Assembly (NCBI GenBank): GCA_009774765.1
Contig: VSOK01000067.1
Coordinates: 1 to 9,325, forward strand
Direction: 5' to 3'
Length of the DNA: 9,325 nucleotides
DNA from: Bacteroidales bacterium
GTDB lineage: Bacteria; Bacteroidota; Bacteroidia; Bacteroidales; UBA932
The first letter of the stretch is position 1; the number at the start of each line of letters is the position of its first letter. A program made the translations under genes and the position numbers. The notes under the pieces are model-generated. The model made no database searches. It was not told the origin of the DNA and saw only the letters and a list, made by a program, of their open reading frames with translations. This document shows, piece by piece, positions 6,206 through 9,325 of this stretch.

Positions 6206-8392
6206 CTATTTACTTCTGATAAAGACAAGCCCTTCCGTATAAGGCTCTGTTTTGTCTGAGATCCCGAACGAGAGGAAAAACGGCGTACCTGCCTCATAGC
6301 CATTCAATGTGACTTCAAATTTACAGATTCTATTATCCTTTCCGATACGGCACATCCCGACATCCCCGGCAACCTTAAGGTCCTTTTTCAGCAAATCGAC
6401 TCCGCTGAATTCAACATCACCGTCCCCGCCGGTCCAGACCAACGTTATTTCGTATATGCCATTGCCCCGGAAACGTCCCGAGCACTCTGTTTTCCATATA
6501 TTTCCGCAACGGAGCATTGTCTCAGGAGACCATTTTGCGACAAACGTCCCATATTCTTTATAGGAAGAATAATCAGGCTCAAAATACACAGGCAGTGAAT
6601 ATTTGCCTGAAGGGAGTACAGTGATGGCCTTGAAGTCATCCCTGACGGCGACTGTCACCGGTCCTTCATATACAGCAGAATGCACGGTAGGATAACTTCC
6701 GTCCGTGGTATAACGTATTACAGACCCCACGACAGACGGTTCGACAGCGATGGAAACACTGCCGTCATCCATTGTCTCCAACGATGTGACACGCGGTTCC
6801 GGCACACGGAATCCGCAGTCAAGCTTTTCAAGCCTTCCGTAATGCGTTCCCAACCTGACAGTGAAATCATCATAATCACGCTCAGCATTGCTTATCCAGC
6901 CTATTTCAGACAACGCAAGAAGACGAGGAAAAGTAAGATATTCAGCATATCTTTCAGACCTGTTCTCGTCTATCAACCCTATTTCCTGAAGCATAGTACC
7001 GTGTATGAACTGGTCTGTCCAGAAGCATCCCTGCACTCCGAGGACAGTGGATTCATCCGAATAGTCGTTCACAGGCATATCATAGCATTTCCTTACAGAA
7101 ATAGGCGGCATCCACACAGCAGCCTTTACCTCTCCGGGAGTATTGCTTTCAGGAAAATCAAAATACGTATGTGATGCAGGAGTGAGAATCGCCTTATGAC
7201 CGGCACGGGCAACCTTCAGTGAATCCGCCACGTCGTGCCATACAAGAGCAGTGACACGGTTCTTCAGTTCTCCACGCATAATAATCTCTTCCCATCCGAC
7301 CGCCTTCCTGCCCCTTTCCTTGAGCATATCGGTGACACGGTCAACCATATATCCCTGAAGACGGGACGCATCTTCAATCCCTTCACGACGCATCAGAGCC
7401 TGGCAATGAGGACATTCATTCCAACGGTCATACACAGCTTCGTCACCTCCTATATTGACATATTCGGAAGGGAAAAGCCCGACCAGCTCATCAAGTACAT
7501 TTTCAAGAAATTCGTATGATGATTCCTTTCCGGCACATATCAGATCCCTGCTGATGAAATGCTGTTCTGGCAGGCTGTGCTGTTCTCCTGTGCAGCACAG
7601 CCACGGATATGCCACTACGGCTGAAAGTATATGCGCAGGGAACTCAAGTTCCGGAACAATCTCGACATTGCGGAATGCGGCATACTCAACCAGCTCCCTA
7701 ATTTCATCCTGGGTGTAATAGCCGCCAAGACGGTCGGTCTGAGCTCCGGCCCAAGCACCTACGGATGTAAGTTCCGGATATTTCCGTATCTCAACACGCC
7801 ATCCCGAATCATCAATCAGATGGAGCTGCAGCTTGTTCATCTTGTACATCGCCATCATATCCACATATTTCTTGACAAAATCCACGTCATAGAAATATCT
7901 TGCGACATCCAGCATCATACCTCGCCAGGGACGTTCCGGGAAATCACTTATGGAGACACACGGCACATTCCACTCGACATTACGTCTCGGGGGTCCGGAA
8001 TAGATATCCACTGGAAAAAGCTGCAGAAGAGACTGTATTCCATAGAGCACACCGGCCATATCGGCACCGGCCACAGAAATTCCTTTACTGCACACATCAA
8101 GCATATAACCCTCTTCCGGCAATGTCCTGTCAAAAGACAGCTTTATATCAGCCTTTCTGAAAGGAACGGTATCCAGGTCCAGTCCGGTCGAAGCAAATAT
8201 AATATCCGCCAGATAGCCGGCATAGCCTTCCAGACCTTTCTCAAATCCTATCGTAGTCTTTTCAGAAATACCGTATATGCCATCCCGCTCCTTAATGCTT
8301 TGGGGCTTCGGTATTATATCAATGGACCTTGCCGCAGCCTGAAGTGCGAATGTGGTCAGCATAACTGATAAAACCAGCGTCAATTTTTTCAT
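6206..8392 (-). CDS. Secreted GH20 beta-N-acetylhexosaminidase with extra C-terminal domains
   Basis: A 728-residue exo-glycosidase that removes terminal GlcNAc or GalNAc from glycans by substrate-assisted catalysis. A signal peptide occupies residues 1-21 (MKK start, ALQAAA before Arg22) with no lipobox Cys, so a periplasmic location is likely. The GH20b N-terminal domain covers about 25-145. The catalytic barrel (about 150-500) shows RGMMLDVAR (157-165), HLIDDSGWR (191-199), PELEFPAH (247-254) and the catalytic pair Asp317-Glu318 in NIGGDEA. Active-site aromatics follow: Trp367, Trp385, Tyr410 with Asp412, and Trp458. Two residues after Trp458 most GH20 enzymes have Glu; here it is Asp460. 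Residues 535-605 (RYTTDGSYPT) look like a chitobiase-type C-terminal fold, and 606-728 look like a further beta-sandwich of unknown role. The ATG at 8392 is preferred over an in-frame codon at 8413, which would put seven residues before the MKK. The porin gene follows by 5 nt. Confidence 0.95.
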   Translation of the reverse strand: MKKLTLVLSVMLTTFALQAAARSIDIIPKPQSIKERDGIYGISEKTTIGFEKGLEGYAGYLADIIFASTGLDLDTVPFRKADIKLSFDRTLPEEGYMLDVCSKGISVAGADMAGVLYGIQSLLQLFPVDIYSGPPRRNVEWNVPCVSISDFPERPWRGMMLDVARYFYDVDFVKKYVDMMAMYKMNKLQLHLIDDSGWRVEIRKYPELTSVGAWAGAQTDRLGGYYTQDEIRELVEYAAFRNVEIVPELEFPAHILSAVVAYPWLCCTGEQHSLPEQHFISRDLICAGKESSYEFLENVLDELVGLFPSEYVNIGGDEAVYDRWNECPHCQALMRREGIEDASRLQGYMVDRVTDMLKERGRKAVGWEEIIMRGELKNRVTALVWHDVADSLKVARAGHKAILTPASHTYFDFPESNTPGEVKAAVWMPPISVRKCYDMPVNDYSDESTVLGVQGCFWTDQFIHGTMLQEIGLIDENRSERYAEYLTFPRLLALSEIGWISNAERDYDDFTVRLGTHYGRLEKLDCGFRVPEPRVTSLETMDDGSVSIAVEPSVVGSVIRYTTDGSYPTVHSAVYEGPVTVAVRDDFKAITVLPSGKYSLPVYFEPDYSSYKEYGTFVAKWSPETMLRCGNIWKTECSGRFRGNGIYEITLVWTGGDGDVEFSGVDLLKKDLKVAGDVGMCRIGKDNRICKFEVTLNGYEAGTPFFLSFGISDKTEPYTEGLVFIRSK

Positions 8393-8423
8393 ATAAGAAC
8401 AATTTAAACTCAACTTCGGGCAA

Positions 8424-8455
8424 TAAATTTACAACTATTCTTACAATGAAGCAAA
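8424..8455 (-). promoter_or_regulatory. Likely promoter of the GH20-porin unit
   Basis: On the minus strand a TTTG (8455-8452) is followed after 20 nt by TAAATTTA (8431-8424), which differs from the -7 consensus TAnnTTTG only in its last base. The spacing is right for Bacteroidota promoters. Transcription would start near 8418, leaving a leader of about 26 nt before the ATG at 8392. No TonB/SusCD-type regulatory site or anti-sigma context is seen. Confidence 0.45.
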
Positions 8456-8491
8456 ATCAGAGAAATTACAATCGGATTGCGGATTCTGTAA

Positions 8492-8912
8492 GATGTCAAT
8501 AAACTTCCGGCTGTCCTGTCTATGTTTGTCCACGAGCAAAAACAACCGCAAGACATTGAGATCAAATCCGAAGGTTACAACTGGGAAAGGCACAAGTCCG
8601 GCTGAATTTCATTGAAACCGATGCAAAGCCGACAGATTCAAGCGTGGAGAAAACTGCAGACCTGGCACTCGACTTAAACGATGCGCAATTTACGCAAGAG
8701 CGTCTTGCACAAATTCACAATGCCGCCAAAACCGTGTCTGAAATTTACCGTATAGAAATCAAGGATTATAATGACATGACATCAATAAAAAAACTAATTT
8801 TGCATCAGGACAGGTGCAACTCTTTCCAAGACATAAGAAAAAAGAAACGTTATGCTCTTCATGTAAGCAGAAGAACGCAGGAAGTTCAAGACACCGCATA
8901 AGGATGGCATAG
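8492..8912 (+). pseudogene. Probable decayed gene, three overlapping frames, function unknown
   Basis: Three protein-like open stretches follow one another in different frames. The first, 8492-8605, contains MFVHEQKQPQDIEIKSEGYN from an ATG at 8522. The second, open 8560-8901, reads QLGKAQVRLNFIETDAKP and then acidic, helix-like sequence through about residue 75; it has a GTG at 8644 that would give 85 residues. The third, open 8775-8912, reads TNFASGQVQLFPRHKKK and then TLCSSC, a CxxC. The overlaps fall at 8560-8605 and around a run of seven A at 8787-8793, where single-base slips would join the frames. That arrangement suggests a gene broken by two frameshifts. I do not recognise the family. 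Alternatives are one short real gene at 8644-8901 or noncoding sequence that happens to be open; its last 30 residues look like out-of-frame translation. Confidence 0.3.
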
Positions 8913-8942
8913 TGGTTCTCATGCATATAGCGTGGGCTGCCG

Positions 8943-9010
8943 TGCATTTAGTTTTCCCACGACCTTCGGCTTAAAATGTTGCATCAGTAGTCCGCGTTTC
9001 TGCATTTAGT
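8943..9010 (+). repeat. Direct 10-mer repeat TGCATTTAGT, two copies
   Basis: The 10-mer occurs at 8943-8952 and 9001-9010, 58 nt apart, each followed shortly by CCC. The first copy lies in the loop of a small inverted repeat (CGTGGG 8931-8936, CCCACG 8956-8961). Two copies upstream of the YciI-like gene could be regulator sites or leftover duplicated sequence; chance is possible. Confidence 0.3.
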
Positions 9011-9021
9011 AACCCGCTCCA

Positions 9022-9029
9022 TTGCTTTG
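9022..9029 (+). promoter_or_regulatory. Weak -7-like box upstream of the YciI-like gene
   Basis: TTGCTTTG matches TAnnTTTG in all but the second base, and a TTTC lies 21 nt upstream (8997-9000). The start site would be near 9035, about 23 nt before the ATG. It is only a partial match; co-transcription from further upstream is possible. Confidence 0.22.
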
Positions 9030-9057
9030 GGGCAAAAAAGGATAAAACCGGACAGCT

Positions 9058-9325
9058 ATGTTTATTGCAATTCTGACATACAAGAAGCCGCTTGAAGAAG
9101 TTGACCGTCATCTTCAGGCTCATCGTGACTATCTTGCCGTGCATTATGCAGCAGGCGACTTCATCGCCTCAGGGCCGCAGACACCCCGCATCGGCGGTGT
9201 GATAATGATGAAGGCCGAAAGCCGTGCGGCAGTTGATTCTATTATCGCGCAAGATCCGTTCAACATCAACGGAATTGCCGACTACCGGATTGTGGAGTTT
9301 ACTCCGACAATGTTTGTAGAATCGA
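9058..9325 (+). CDS. YciI-family protein, 5' part (runs off the window)
   Basis: The ATG at 9058 opens 89 codons with no stop before the window ends. The sequence starts MFIAILTYKKPLEEVDRHLQ and shows the YciI pattern: a ferredoxin-like fold with His22 in AHRDYL, then GDFIASGPQTPRIGG (33-47), and DPFNINGIADYRIVEF (66-81). His22 and Asp66 are candidate conserved polar residues. Members are small dimeric proteins of about 90-100 residues, so only a few residues are likely missing. Their chemistry is mostly unassigned; a dehydrochlorinase-like role has been reported for related proteins, but none can be given here. All five arginines use CGN codons, whereas the nearby long genes use AGA/AGG often; the sample is too small to claim transfer. 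Upstream AAAAAGG (9035-9041) is a weak ribosome-site candidate. Confidence 0.85.
   Translation, partial: MFIAILTYKKPLEEVDRHLQAHRDYLAVHYAAGDFIASGPQTPRIGGVIMMKAESRAAVDSIIAQDPFNINGIADYRIVEFTPTMFVES

Larger units (their letters stand above)
8393..9057. other. Gap of about 665 nt with no intact recognisable gene
   Basis: Between the divergent GH20 and YciI-like starts lie the GH20 promoter (8424-8455), overlapping open stretches in three plus-strand frames (8492-8912), and a short repeat-bearing stretch (8913-9057). No tRNA, hairpin terminator with T-run, or insertion-sequence end is visible. The minus-strand open frame at 8759-8947 shows no domain-like features. Confidence 0.6.

Noticed and set aside
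7631..8368. 245-codon plus-strand open frame
   Set aside because: It lies fully antisense to the GH20 gene, shows no domain pattern and is rich in His, Arg and Ile; it is a shadow of the real frame.
8759..8947. 62-codon minus-strand open frame in the gap
   Set aside because: Its sequence is Cys/His/Phe-rich without a family pattern, and the plus-strand frames there look more protein-like.
1..9325. CRISPR arrays, tRNA or rRNA genes, insertion sequences, phage or defence modules
   Set aside because: I looked for repeat-spacer periodicity, cloverleaf arms, transposase or integrase motifs and nuclease-immunity gene pairs and saw none; apart from the gap, the genes are ordinary core functions.

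Overview
This 9.3 kb window reads as chromosomal DNA from a Bacteroidales bacterium (phylum Bacteroidota). The grounds are an S46 dipeptidyl-peptidase, a porin O/P-type outer-membrane barrel, a secreted GH20 hexosaminidase, a lack of strong Shine-Dalgarno sequences, and promoter -7 boxes of the Bacteroidota form TAnnTTTG (80-87 on +, 4474-4481 on +, 4465-4472 on -). Genus cannot be fixed from the sequence alone.

Layout. (1) 120-3349, plus strand: a two-gene unit of a periplasmic DPP7-type dipeptidyl-peptidase followed 11 nt later by an Mrp/ApbC-type P-loop ATPase. A strong hairpin at 3361-3388 ends it and can also end the facing unit. (2) 4401-3415, minus strand: a DEDDh 3'-5' exonuclease followed by a Bcp/PrxQ peroxiredoxin. 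(3) 4402-4496: a short divergent control region with two back-to-back -7 boxes that together form a palindrome, plus a second inverted repeat. (4) 4497-5039, plus strand: a beta-class carbonic anhydrase. (5) 8392-5043, minus strand: a GH20 beta-N-acetylhexosaminidase and, 5 nt downstream, a porin O/P-like outer-membrane protein. The porin ends 3 nt from the carbonic anhydrase stop. (6) 8393-9057: a gap of about 665 nt holding the GH20 promoter, a set of three overlapping but mutually out-of-frame open stretches that look like a decayed gene (8492-8912), and small repeats. (7) 9058 to the end, plus strand: the first 89 codons of a YciI-family protein that runs off the window.

How the genes fit together. 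Two envelope nutrient functions are present: removal of dipeptides from peptides in the periplasm (DPP7), and trimming of terminal N-acetylhexosamine from glycans (GH20) paired with a barrel porin. The rest are housekeeping proteins: Fe-S/P-loop carrier, peroxide defence, nucleic-acid trimming and CO2/bicarbonate exchange. I found no defence system, CRISPR array, tRNA, rRNA, intact transposon or phage module. The parts most worth a second look are the palindromic divergent promoter region, the decayed region at 8492-8912, the Mrp homologue without its usual CxxC, and the GH20-porin pair.
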